Assembly: GCA_964226685.1 (NCBI GenBank)
Contig: CAXQRU010000057.1
Span: 1 to 10,972, forward strand
Origin: CAXQRU01 sp964226685
GTDB taxonomy: Bacteria; Pseudomonadota; Gammaproteobacteria; Pseudomonadales; Cellvibrionaceae
Direction: 5' to 3'
DNA length: 10,972 nt
The notes beneath the pieces are model-generated. The model worked only from the letters and a program-made list of their open reading frames with translations. It ran no database searches and was not told where the DNA came from. Position 1 is the stretch's first letter. Each line of letters opens with the position of its first letter. The position numbers were made by a program, and so were the translations under genes. Of the stretch, positions 1 to 8,000 are shown piece after piece.

Positions 1-296
1 TTTTTAAAATCTACGGAGTTCTTCCACTCACATATTTTTTTTCGAGCATCATTGAGATAGATTATTTTTTCGCTATTTAAATCAAGACAGTACAAATCAT
101 GCCAGTCCCCGTAGAAGGGAATAAGATCGTCTGCCACATCCCAATCTGCTCTAAGGCGGAGCGAATCAGAGATTTCCTCCCAGCTCCAAAAGTTGAGATT
201 TAAAGAAACGAGTTTTTCACCTTCGCGTATAGACACAGAATCAGAAGCATACTCTGCTATAGTCGCCAAAAAATTTTTATGATGTTCTATGTTCAT
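1..296 (-). CDS. SMI1/KNR4 (SUKH)-like protein, 3' part outside window
   Basis: This frame stays open from an ATG at 296 to the window edge (98 codons). An in-frame TAA lies a few codons upstream, so the start is well bounded. The best family clue is residues about 60-80, which read DLIPFYGDWHDLYCLDL. This resembles the core strand segment of SMI1/KNR4 (SUKH) proteins, where an acidic stretch and 'P-F-x-G-D...CLDL' are typical. SUKH proteins often act as immunity proteins against contact-dependent or polymorphic toxins, but some have other roles, and no toxin gene is visible here. The segment before the core is shorter than in many SUKH proteins. The start has no clear Shine-Dalgarno sequence, and the likely transcript start lies only about 10 nt upstream. 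The gene has its own promoter with a palindrome (see 314-343). The family call is by eye and moderate; the gene itself is fairly sure. Confidence 0.6.
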   Translation of the reverse strand, partial: MNIEHHKNFLATIAEYASDSVSIREGEKLVSLNLNFWSWEEISDSLRLRADWDVADDLIPFYGDWHDLYCLDLNSEKIIYLNDARKKICEWKNSVDFK

Positions 297-313
297 GATT
301 CGCTTAACATTAC

Positions 314-343
314 ATTATACGTCACCGTGACGTATATCTACAA
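314..343 (-). promoter_or_regulatory. Promoter with a 21-bp palindromic operator candidate for the SUKH-like gene
   Basis: On the minus strand a perfect TATAAT (314-319) lies 18 bp from a weak -35 element, TTGTAG (338-343). The spacer and the edge of the -10 box are filled by a perfect inverted repeat at 316-336, arms TATACGTCAC and GTGACGTATA around one central base. A palindrome placed between -35 and -10 suggests control by a dimeric regulator. MerR-type activators use this placement, and a repressor would also work there. The predicted transcript would start about 10 nt before the ATG at 296. The regulator cannot be named from the sequence. Confidence 0.55.
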
Positions 344-355
344 ATAATCAAAATA

Positions 356-378
356 TAACCAATTAAATCAATCGGTTA
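356..378 (-). terminator. Candidate terminator of the retron-deacetylase unit
   Basis: Read on the minus strand, TAACCGATT (370-378) pairs with AATTGGTTA (356-364) around a 5-nt loop, giving 9 bp with one G-T wobble. TATTTTG follows. It lies 15 bp after the deacetylase stop codon. The stem is AT-rich and the T-tract is broken, so termination may be weak, and read-through into the SUKH-like gene is possible. Confidence 0.4.
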
Positions 379-393
379 ACATTTCAAGTAATC

Positions 394-1302
394 CTATTTG
401 TCTGCATATAACGCAAATGCCTCTTCGACCACCATACTATGGCGCTGGGCTAAGCGCCTGCGATCATCATCGTAACCACCGCCAATGACGGTAGCAACCG
501 GTACACCTTTTTGCTGACAAGCGGATAACACCAAACGTTCCCTTTGGCGAATACCTTCCTCGGTAATTGATAATAAGCCTAATGGATCGTGCTCATAAAC
601 ATCAACTCCCGCATCATAGAGAACAATATCTGGCTGGTAGCGCACAAGCAGCTCATTCACGGTTGATTCAACTTGCGCTAAGTAAGGCTCATCACCGAGT
701 TTGGGTGGCAGCGCGATATCATGGTCACTGAGAACTTTTCGCACGGGAAAATTTTTTTCGCAATGAATGGAACAGGTAATTGCACGGGGTTCGTTGGCAA
801 GCAATGCCGCCGTGCCATCACCTTGGTGCACATCGCAGTCAATGATTAACACCGAATTCACTTTATTAAGAGCCAATAAGGCATTGGCCGTAATGGCCAG
901 ATCATTGAAAATACAAAAGCCGGAAGCCCGATTTCTGTGCGCGTGATGAGTGCCTCCGGCTAAGTGGCAGGCCACTCCATGCTTTAGCGCTAGACTTGCC
1001 GCAAGCAAGGTTCCGTTGGGTGAGATCAAGGTACGCTGACAAAGACCTTCACTCCAGGGTAAACCCATTTCCCGGCGCTCTTTATCGCTCTGGCGATTGT
1101 GAACAAAGCGCTCGACATAGTCACTGTCATGAGTGGCGACTAACACATCGGGTTTAATGCGCCCTGGTCGATAACAATTGGCTTGAGTTAATAAGTTTTT
1201 TTGCTGTAAATAATCGACCATCAGCCCAAATTTTTCCATCGGAAATCGGTGGCTATGAGGAAAAGGGTAGCTATAGCTTGGGTGCGTTATTAATGGGATC
1301 AT
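394..1302 (-). CDS. Histone deacetylase family (class II-like/AcuC-type) zinc hydrolase
   Basis: The 302-residue product has the full histone deacetylase fold length seen in bacterial members, which remove acetyl groups from lysines, polyamines or small molecules in the cytoplasm. The active site is intact. GGTHHAH holds the catalytic His pair (about 119-120). DCDVHQGDGTA holds two zinc ligands (D157, H159). AGVDVYEHDPLG holds the third (D234), and IGGGY holds the transition-state tyrosine (Y277). The start is set at the ATG at 1302, preceded at good spacing by AAAGG; a TTG one codon earlier is less likely. Only 9 bp separate it from the reverse transcriptase stop, so it is probably translated from the same mRNA as the retron. 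Similar genes are also common stand-alone chromosomal genes in gammaproteobacteria, so the link to the retron may be positional. The substrate is unknown. Confidence 0.9.
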   Translation of the reverse strand: MIPLITHPSYSYPFPHSHRFPMEKFGLMVDYLQQKNLLTQANCYRPGRIKPDVLVATHDSDYVERFVHNRQSDKERREMGLPWSEGLCQRTLISPNGTLLAASLALKHGVACHLAGGTHHAHRNRASGFCIFNDLAITANALLALNKVNSVLIIDCDVHQGDGTAALLANEPRAITCSIHCEKNFPVRKVLSDHDIALPPKLGDEPYLAQVESTVNELLVRYQPDIVLYDAGVDVYEHDPLGLLSITEEGIRQRERLVLSACQQKGVPVATVIGGGYDDDRRRLAQRHSMVVEEAFALYADK

Positions 1303-1311
1303 CAAAAGCCT

Positions 1312-3081
1312 TTACAACTTCATCACCACCAAGATGACAAAAATAATAATCGCTATCATCAACATGGTGTTGCCTGCACCCTTCGTATCTGGCCGCGGCT
1401 GCCCTTGATCTCGGCGCTCTTGATCCTCAGTAGATCGATTTGAGTGAACACGAGGCTGCGCTCGCTCTGCGATTCTCTCTGCTCTTGGTTCTTGCGCCAT
1501 TGACTCCCGGATCTTTTCATTCTTTTTATCGATCGTGATTTCTTCAGCGGTTTTTTCTCTGGCTGGAGGCGCAGGAGGTTGCGCTTGCCACCAGGGCTCT
1601 CTCGGTGGTTCACCCTTGGCGGATTTAACCCGCATCAATTGCTTGTTGAGTTTTCTCAAGGTCGACGGTTTGGTTTGGTAACCATATTGTTTTTTGAGCG
1701 CAAGCACCTTTTGCTTTAAGCCCAAACCCTTTTCAGGATTTACCATGGCCACATAATTAGCATAACCCTCTATGGTTGCAAACAGCTCACCATTGCCCCA
1801 TTGTTTCCCCTCAGGCCCGTCTTTTTCTATTTGATGCAACAAGGCTCGAAAGCGCTTTAAGGTTTTTCGATCCACATTCAACTTATCATTAACCACCACA
1901 CCAGTCACTTCTTGCTGCTGGTGCTTGCGCATAATGCGAGTTTTCTTGGGGTGAACAATAAAGCCTTCCGAGCTGACGATGGCACGGCAACGCCACAACA
2001 ATTGGTTAATGCGTCGATCATCAATGTCTTTGGCCGAGAAGGTTAAATCATCGGCATAACGGGTATAGTGAAAACCCAATTTTTTCGCCATGCCAGCTAA
2101 GCGGTTATCTAAACGGCGGCACAGTAAGTTGCTTATCGCCGGGCTAGTCGGTGCGCCCTGGGGTAACACTCGCTCGCCATCGGATACAAACCAAGTTTGG
2201 CCGTCAAGCTCCAACTCTTGCGCCGGTGACTGGGTACACAATAGCGATAATAAGGTAGCGATATGTTCGCTATAGCCCAAACTTTGAAATAATCCTTTCA
2301 ACCTTGGGTAACTGATGGTGGGGAAAAAATCTTGTAAGTCTAGATTGATCACCACCGATTGCCCCACGTGCTCAGCGGCATTGGAGACGATGGAGCGTTC
2401 GGCCACAAAGCCATGGGCCGCATCGTGCAGAGCTAAAGGTTCGAGCACATTCGTTAAAACCCAATATTGCGCTCTCTTTAGGCGAGGCATTGGAGCGGAA
2501 ATAAGCCGGGTGCCGCCGGATTTTTTGACCATTTCAAAGCGTTGGTAATGATCGACCGTGCGCACCGCTTTGTGGTAGGTTAAAAATCGTAATTCATTGA
2601 CGGTGATGCCCATCGCTTGAGACAGCTCCTGCGCATCTCGCAAAACCGGCAAGTCATTGGCTTCGACTTTTTCCAAATCACTCTCGGAGTTTTTTAACCC
2701 ATGGGAGTAACCGTCACCAATATAGGTAATATCTGTTTGTTGTGTCTCATACCAGCGCTGCGCCCGTTCAAAACGCTGTTGATTACGCTCCTTGCGCTTT
2801 TGCTCACGACGAATTAAGGCTTCTTTCTTACGCTCTTTATGAAGCGCCGCCAAGGCTTTTGCCGGGTCTTGGTATAATTGGTAATCACGGCCTACATCTC
2901 TTAGCTGCTTGAGTAATGCCGAGCGCTTTGTGACAAACTCTTCCGTTAATGTTGGCGCATCATTGTCTTTTGGCCAAAAGCCCAAACGCTGCATTTCTGA
3001 CAAAATATATTCGTCTTTGCTGGTTTCGCGAATTTTTTCGTACAGCTGTTGCCGGGTTAATTTTTCTTGTCCGTCAGACAT
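1312..3081 (-). CDS. Retron reverse transcriptase, type XIII-like, tail-anchored
   Basis: The 589-residue protein copies the msd part of the adjacent RNA into single-stranded DNA. Retron-specific signatures are present: NAAEH (about 234-238, the region X NAxxH motif) and VTG (392-394, region Y). RT motifs also present are LDLQDFF (catalytic Asp about 248), QGAPTSP (308-314) and YADDLTF (catalytic pair 344-345). About 150 residues precede the RT core. They include a strongly basic helical stretch (about 80-110, KERKKEALIRREQKRKERNQ) likely to form a coil or bind RNA. After the core comes a Pro/Glu/Arg-rich linker (about 490-570), then a hydrophobic helix (572-588) at the extreme C-terminus, which would be a tail anchor. 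Many retron RTs are only 300-400 residues. The ATG at 3081 is chosen because GGAG lies 8 nt upstream; the frame runs open to a TTG at 3198, but that stretch overlaps the structured RNA. It sits directly downstream of the ncRNA. Confidence 0.93.
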   Translation of the reverse strand: MSDGQEKLTRQQLYEKIRETSKDEYILSEMQRLGFWPKDNDAPTLTEEFVTKRSALLKQLRDVGRDYQLYQDPAKALAALHKERKKEALIRREQKRKERNQQRFERAQRWYETQQTDITYIGDGYSHGLKNSESDLEKVEANDLPVLRDAQELSQAMGITVNELRFLTYHKAVRTVDHYQRFEMVKKSGGTRLISAPMPRLKRAQYWVLTNVLEPLALHDAAHGFVAERSIVSNAAEHVGQSVVINLDLQDFFPTISYPRLKGLFQSLGYSEHIATLLSLLCTQSPAQELELDGQTWFVSDGERVLPQGAPTSPAISNLLCRRLDNRLAGMAKKLGFHYTRYADDLTFSAKDIDDRRINQLLWRCRAIVSSEGFIVHPKKTRIMRKHQQQEVTGVVVNDKLNVDRKTLKRFRALLHQIEKDGPEGKQWGNGELFATIEGYANYVAMVNPEKGLGLKQKVLALKKQYGYQTKPSTLRKLNKQLMRVKSAKGEPPREPWWQAQPPAPPAREKTAEEITIDKKNEKIRESMAQEPRAERIAERAQPRVHSNRSTEDQERRDQGQPRPDTKGAGNTMLMIAIIIFVILVVMKL

Positions 3082-3143
3082 ATCTCGAGCTCCAACAGTG
3101 GCTGAGGGTGGGTAATTGAGCGGGTGAAAAAATACGAGAGAGG

Positions 3144-3159
3144 CGTGCCAGCGTGAATA
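3144..3159 (-). repeat. Retron a2 repeat
   Basis: In the transcript this reads TATTCACGCTGGCACG. It is the reverse complement of a1 at 3358-3373 except for one T/C mismatch. In retrons this duplex brings the branching G next to the first template base, and the msd template ends just before a2. Confidence 0.8.
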
Positions 3160-3174
3160 GTATTCCCTTCGTAG

Positions 3175-3187
3175 AGTTCTCAGAACT
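3175..3187 (-). other. Small msd hairpin near a2
   Basis: AGTTC pairs with GAACT around a 3-nt loop (TGA in the transcript). It lies between the long msd stem and a2, inside the part expected to be reverse transcribed first. The 5-bp stem is short and could be chance. Confidence 0.4.
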
Positions 3188-3297
3188 GGATTGATCAACT
3201 CGACGCCACATATGCATGGTATTGCTCATTGACTTCAAAGAAGTCAAACCGCAATAGCAATACCATGCATTATGTGGCCCTATGAAGATCAAGCCAG
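3186..3297 (-). other. Long msd stem-loop
   Basis: The core stem pairs 3205-3226 with 3256-3278: 22 bp with one bulged base. At its tip, TTGACTTC (3229-3236) pairs with GAAGTCAA (3240-3247) around a 3-nt loop. Below the core, 3186-3196 pairs with 3287-3297 with one mismatch (CTGGCTTGATC with GATCAATCCAG). The predicted msDNA would therefore be mostly double-stranded hairpin DNA. A tandem TATTGC TATTGC (3251-3262, given on the transcript strand) lets the upper part of the stem pair in two registers. Confidence 0.8.
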
Positions 3298-3323
3298 TGA
3301 CGCGTGGATAGTCTATAAGCAAG

Positions 3324-3337
3324 GATGGCGAACCACC
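3324..3337 (-). other. msr hairpin with UUCG loop
   Basis: In the transcript GGTGG pairs with CCATC (one G-U) around a UUCG tetraloop, about 19 nt after the candidate branching G. Short stable msr hairpins just after the branch point are usual in retrons and are thought to be held by the RT. Confidence 0.6.
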
Positions 3338-3357
3338 ACCCAAAAGGCAAGGTAGCT

Positions 3358-3373
3358 TATTCACGATGGCACG
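3358..3373 (-). repeat. Retron a1 repeat with candidate branching G next to it
   Basis: The transcript reads CGTGCCATCGTGAATA and pairs with a2 (3144-3159) at 15 of 16 positions. The next bases are A-A-G-C or A-G-C depending on where the duplex ends; the G at 3356 is the candidate 2'-OH primer, by analogy with the conserved AGC after a1 in known retrons. It begins about 35 nt after the WH-SWIM stop codon. Confidence 0.8.
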
Positions 3374-3407
3374 TATCTTTAGTGTAACACTGAAGCCGTT
3401 CATAGTG

Positions 3408-5057
3408 CTAGACCGCAAACGTAAAAGATTGAGCGTGATGTTTACGCAAGGCTAATATGTGTTCGCACGGGCCTTTACGCAGTTTATTTTGATAATAAAA
3501 ATAACAGTCACAAGTGCCTTCACACAGACGTTGGTCGGCATCCAGCTTCAAGCTGACCGATAAGCTTTTGGCATTATCTAAAACCGTACCACTCAGCGAG
3601 AGGTTGCCATTATTGTCATCGCGCTTTTTGATGGTTACCAAGTTTGCATTCACAAATTGTGAAGCCTTTTTATCTCGCTCGTTCATAAATCTGAGCGACT
3701 CCGTCGGCAGCGGCTCTCGACTGAGTTCTCGAATGCGATACACTTGACTCGCCAAATCATAAAGTACTTGGCCATGCTGACTATACACCGCCAAGGCGGC
3801 CTTGATGGTCGGCTCATCCAACTGTAAGCGAGCCGCTAAGGATGCGCTCGATTCCTGCCAAGTTTCCGCCAGTGCGTTATACACTCGCTTCAAGGTTAAT
3901 TCGTCAATCTCGTTTCGAGGCGCTAGCAAATCAAAATTCCCCTGGCGAGACCAATCATTGGCAGACCAACCCGAAAGCCCGAGTGTAAAGCTCATATAGC
4001 CTAAATCAGCCACGTAAAAACTAGGCAAACCATCTCCCAATAAATGCAGGGTAAATTGTTTCGCAATAGGAATTAATCGCTCTAAAATATGCAAACGCCG
4101 GCGCCCCCATAGACGAATCGAGCGCGACTCATTACCTAGATAGGGGCTGCGAGATAAAATGAGTTCATCGTTCCACGGCTCAAAAATCACTTTGATTGGC
4201 TGACCCGGCTCCAATTCAAAACGCATAGAACGTGGCCCCACTCGCTCTTTTTTGCGGCGCAGGCGATAACAAATATTGTGAATATCCATTGGCTGCAGAG
4301 TCAATTCAACCATGGGTAGCGTCATAGCCGAGCTGACTTGCAAAAAGCCTCTCACCCAACTATCGGGCAGATCGATTTTTTTCTCGCTAAACGCATCTTG
4401 ATGAGTGGTTTGAATATTAAAACCATCAGGGTCGACCATAATTGACGTTTGTCGATAATCACGAATTTTTTGAAACTCATTGTATAAGCCGTCTGAGTAA
4501 TCAATATTGGTGGTGCCAAAAGCGGTATCGGATACATTTTGAAAGACATCGTACTGACAACTGAGCTTACCGTAACTCGACTCATCCTCAGAAAAACATT
4601 CAAAAAATATTTCATCAGGATGTACGGTAATCACCGGGTCAAGCACAAACCAAGCATCACGATCGTGCTTGTATAAATAATTAAAATATTTATTTTGTGC
4701 TTTATAGTAAGGTGCCAGCAGTTTTTGGCCTTGCTGATTTAACGCATCTAGCTCCTGGCGAATCTGCTCCATTTGTTGCTCGGCTTGCGCTTTTCTACCA
4801 ATAAACTCAGCCAGCAGACGCTGCTCTTCTTGAGCCAGCCATTGCTGATATTGGGTTCTATCTTTGGGCATGGTGCGCATATCTGAGATCACCACATCAT
4901 GCAAAGCGGATATGGCTTCTCGAAACGCTATTTTTTGCTTCAGCTCGCCCACAAAATACGTTGGTGGTCTTAGCGTATCTGGGGCAAAGCTCACCGTTGA
5001 GCTGGCGCTATCATTGGAGACTTGGCTCTGGCCGTGGTATCGATAATTAAATTCCAT
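3408..5057 (-). CDS. Retron-associated winged-helix and SWIM zinc-finger protein
   Basis: The 549-residue protein ends in a SWIM zinc finger, CxCx12CxH: C516, C518, C531 and H533 within CDCYFYY...GPCEH. SWIM fingers bind DNA or protein. Before it, residues about 400-444 (SSASLAARLQLDEPTIKAALAVYSQHGQVLYD) look like a winged helix-turn-helix. Residues about 67-122 are rich in Gln, Glu and Leu and are likely coiled coil. The middle (about 130-390) is not recognised. The start is the ATG at 5057, because TAGGA lies about 7 nt upstream; a frame-extending ATG at 5111 has no ribosome site and would overlap the upstream gene. The gene starts 8 bp after the WGR/HEAT protein stop, so the two are translationally close. 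The pair matches the WH-SWIM and ARM partners I recall for type XIII retrons. Its exact biochemical role is unknown. Confidence 0.85.
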   Translation of the reverse strand: MEFNYRYHGQSQVSNDSASSTVSFAPDTLRPPTYFVGELKQKIAFREAISALHDVVISDMRTMPKDRTQYQQWLAQEEQRLLAEFIGRKAQAEQQMEQIRQELDALNQQGQKLLAPYYKAQNKYFNYLYKHDRDAWFVLDPVITVHPDEIFFECFSEDESSYGKLSCQYDVFQNVSDTAFGTTNIDYSDGLYNEFQKIRDYRQTSIMVDPDGFNIQTTHQDAFSEKKIDLPDSWVRGFLQVSSAMTLPMVELTLQPMDIHNICYRLRRKKERVGPRSMRFELEPGQPIKVIFEPWNDELILSRSPYLGNESRSIRLWGRRRLHILERLIPIAKQFTLHLLGDGLPSFYVADLGYMSFTLGLSGWSANDWSRQGNFDLLAPRNEIDELTLKRVYNALAETWQESSASLAARLQLDEPTIKAALAVYSQHGQVLYDLASQVYRIRELSREPLPTESLRFMNERDKKASQFVNANLVTIKKRDDNNGNLSLSGTVLDNAKSLSVSLKLDADQRLCEGTCDCYFYYQNKLRKGPCEHILALRKHHAQSFTFAV

Positions 5058-5065
5058 AAAACGTC

Positions 5066-8000
5066 CTAGGCAAATTGTTTGATAACGGTGGATTTTGCGC
5101 TCAAAGGGCATGGCAGATCTGGGTATAGACGTTGCAACTGCAACATGCCTGTAATCAGCGCCGCTTTATCTTTATGCACCACGGTTAAAGAGACTTCCGC
5201 AAATAGATCCATCGCCATTTCCGCCACGGGGCGATTTTTTTGGGCTTCTTGCAAGAGAAATTGAGTCACTCGATCTTTGCAAATACGACCCCGATTAACT
5301 TGCGTTAACATCGTTTTAAAATAATGCCTCAATGCCAAGATTCGATCGGGCGAGCCGCTGGCGTGGTCTTGTAAAAAACTGCTAACAAACAGCTGCACAT
5401 TGGCCGAGGGATGCTGGCTTAACTTTTCTAAATACTCTGGGCCTTGATTCTGCTCAAAATAGGTTTGCAGCAATTCACGGCCATATCGCTGAACATCGTC
5501 TTGAACGCTATCACAAATAAAAATAATTGCCTCGACCGACCACTCATGCTGTTGATACTGTTCTCTGAAAAATTCAAAACCAAAATGTTTGGCATCCTCC
5601 CAGGGGCTTTCAATGATTCTGAGCGCATCGCGAGTATGGCGCTTGATGCGAACCACATTTTGCCGATAAGCCTCAAAGCCATACTCTCTGACTGACACAT
5701 CACAGTGGTAGCTCATCAAAGCCCATTGTTTAACGCTAAAGTCACCGGCCTGCTTATAAGCTAAGGCCAATGCACCGACTTGTTGAGCTGCATTGGTTTT
5801 CGCTTGCAACAAGCGCCACAGTACATCTTTGTTCAATAATTGTAGGGCATTGGATAAATGCGCTTGAATAAAGCCAATCACTTCTTGGTGCTGCCCCTCT
5901 CTCGGTTCAGTTTTAAAAAGCAAGCTCATCAAGCATTGTAATAATTCATCGGCTTGTGTACGAGCTAAGCGCTGCAGAATATTCAGCAAAGCCTTACCGG
6001 AAGCCTCAGATTCCTTCTGATACAAATCCACAATATAAGGCATTTGTACCGCAAGCTCCTCATCGCTCTGCTTGTTCAATAAACTGGTCGCGATCGCTTG
6101 TACGGATAACAATTGGCTATCATGCAGACGATCTAATAAGGTTCTTGGGATTTCGCTAAAGCGAATATCGTAAGCTGCTAATAGCCGCGCTCCCAATAAT
6201 TGAGAGCCGAAATCATCTCGGCTAATGATATTATCGATTTGAGCAAGCGATAAGCGCTGTATTCCCTCTGCTAAATAGCGAATCGCAAATTCTGCCACAT
6301 GCTCTCCCTGCTCTTCACTCATGCCTCGCTGCATCTCACGGATGATGCTCAACAATATACTTTCTTGGTCACGCGCGGTTAGGCTTAATTGAGCACTCGC
6401 TTCAAGTACATGCTGGATAACCTTTTGATGAGGGATTAATATAATTTTTGCAAGCAAGGCTTCATTGCGGCTGACGGAGCGGATATCGAGATATTCCAAA
6501 CCCAGACTTTGAGCATCTGGTAAAGCACTACTGAGCAGCGCCAGTAAAAGTTCATCATCAATGTGCCGGGCGCCTGCTAATTTGGTTTTTATCCACTGCA
6601 ATGCAAACTCACAGGTCTCATCATAGCGGCTTTGCAATAAGGTACAGACATCCACAAGATCTAAGGTATCGCAAAAGCTGGCGTGATCTTTTAAGACGCG
6701 CCTGGCAAAGCGATGCACCCACTCACAAGCACTGCCCTTTAATAGCTGCCAAGCATATTCAGGTTTTTGATCCCAAAGATGCGGAAACGATTCTGAGCGC
6801 TGGCCTCGAGGCTCATTAATTTTAAGCCATACTCGGCGGCTCGGAGCAAGGCGATAATCATCACCCCCGCCAAATAAAATATGATTAAACGCTAGAAATG
6901 ACGCAAAGCGATCATAGCGATTGGTCGCCACTAATTGGTTTTGCCAGCGCCCATCGACTCGAGCCCATCGATAAATAGGCAACTCACGAGGCGTACCACC
7001 GTCTTCATCTTTCACATTCATGAGCAGCTCAGCCGCTAATGGCACGTAGTTCGAATCATTAGCTTGCCCTAAGCGGCGCAAAACACGCCAACTGCGGCGA
7101 CGAAAATAATCCCGAGTACGGTGCGAGTAGGCCAAGCGCGAATTGGGCTTTTTCAGCTCTTTCTTCGTTTGAATACCGCCAATGCCCGGAACGTAAGCCC
7201 AGTCCCATTCATAGCGGAAAAAATAGGGCGACATTTCAATTCGATAGCTCAATAGCGCCAGCATTTTCACATCAAGCCGACACTCGGCCGCCTTGAATAT
7301 CGAGCGAATGCCTTTAAAGTTACCCGGTACTAAGCGCAGTGTGGCCAGTTGTGTCAATAAAGATTCATGCAAAGCGACAATGGATAAAGATAGCTGATAG
7401 CAAGTCACAAGCAAGGCATTGTTATCGTCTGTATCAAGCGCTTGTGCCAGGGCTTTCTCAATCTCGCCAGCCTGATTGATTTCAATTGCCGCTTTCAACG
7501 GCTCTGGTAAGCTGGCTATTTGCCGTGAGAGTAGCTCCTGATGCGTATGTGTTGGCTCCAATAATAGCTTGGCTTCTAAGGCAATTTTTTGAACGTTGGA
7601 ATGCTTGGATTGCATTAAACGGTCAATATCCGCGAGCTGATTCACGGCCCTCATGCGCCCTAACGCCCAGGCGATGCTATAATCTTCCAACCAATCGCCT
7701 CGGCCGATATAAGCCGCAATGACGGCCCCAACCTCAGGCCCAGCCACCTCACCTAAGCGCCAGATGATACGGCTGCGAACTTTGGAGCTTTTCTCCGTCG
7801 CTAACTTTTCAAGCAATATCGGTACGGGGGAAAAAGCTAAGTCATCGGGCGCCTCTGATGGAACCGCTACCGGTTCAGGTGCCGAGTCCATATCGACATA
7901 ACCTTTATTGGTCTTGGAAACCACCACGCTATCAAATAACTTCTGCGCCATTTCCAAATTCACTGGGTCAGGAGTTTTGGTGCCCTCTCGCAATGCTCGC

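Larger units (their letters stand above)
3144..3373 (-). ncRNA. Retron msr-msd RNA
   Basis: This gene-free stretch between the WH-SWIM stop and the RT start has retron RNA architecture. At the 5' end, a1 (3358-3373, CGTGCCATCGTGAATA) pairs with a2 at the 3' end (3144-3159, TATTCACGCTGGCACG), 15 of 16 positions. Directly after a1 comes AGC, whose G (complement of 3356) is the candidate branching guanosine. The msr has a GGTGG-TTCG-CCATC hairpin (3324-3337). ATAAGC (3355-3360) can pair with GCTTAT (3315-3320) to close the msr region. The msd is a long stem-loop (3186-3297). Copying should start next to a2 at about 3160, so the DNA would match the plus strand from there into the long hairpin. 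No separate promoter was recognised; the RNA may be processed from the operon mRNA. End points are estimates from the a1/a2 pairing. Confidence 0.85.

Noticed and set aside
3082..3198. Upstream extension of the RT frame to a TTG at 3198
   Set aside because: It has no ribosome site and overlaps a2 and the msd part of the RNA, while the ATG at 3081 has GGAG at good spacing.
3205..3278. Long inverted repeat as a terminator or insertion-sequence end
   Set aside because: No T-tract follows, no transposase is near, and the flanking a1/a2 pair and the RT explain it as the msd hairpin.
3074..3418. 114-codon minus-strand frame across the gap between the WH-SWIM gene and the RT
   Set aside because: It covers the whole structured RNA, overlaps both neighbours and has no domain-like features; the inverted repeats explain the region better.
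5058..5111. 18-residue N-terminal extension of the WH-SWIM protein from an ATG at 5111
   Set aside because: No Shine-Dalgarno sequence there, and it would overlap the upstream gene by 46 bp; the ATG at 5057 has TAGGA upstream.
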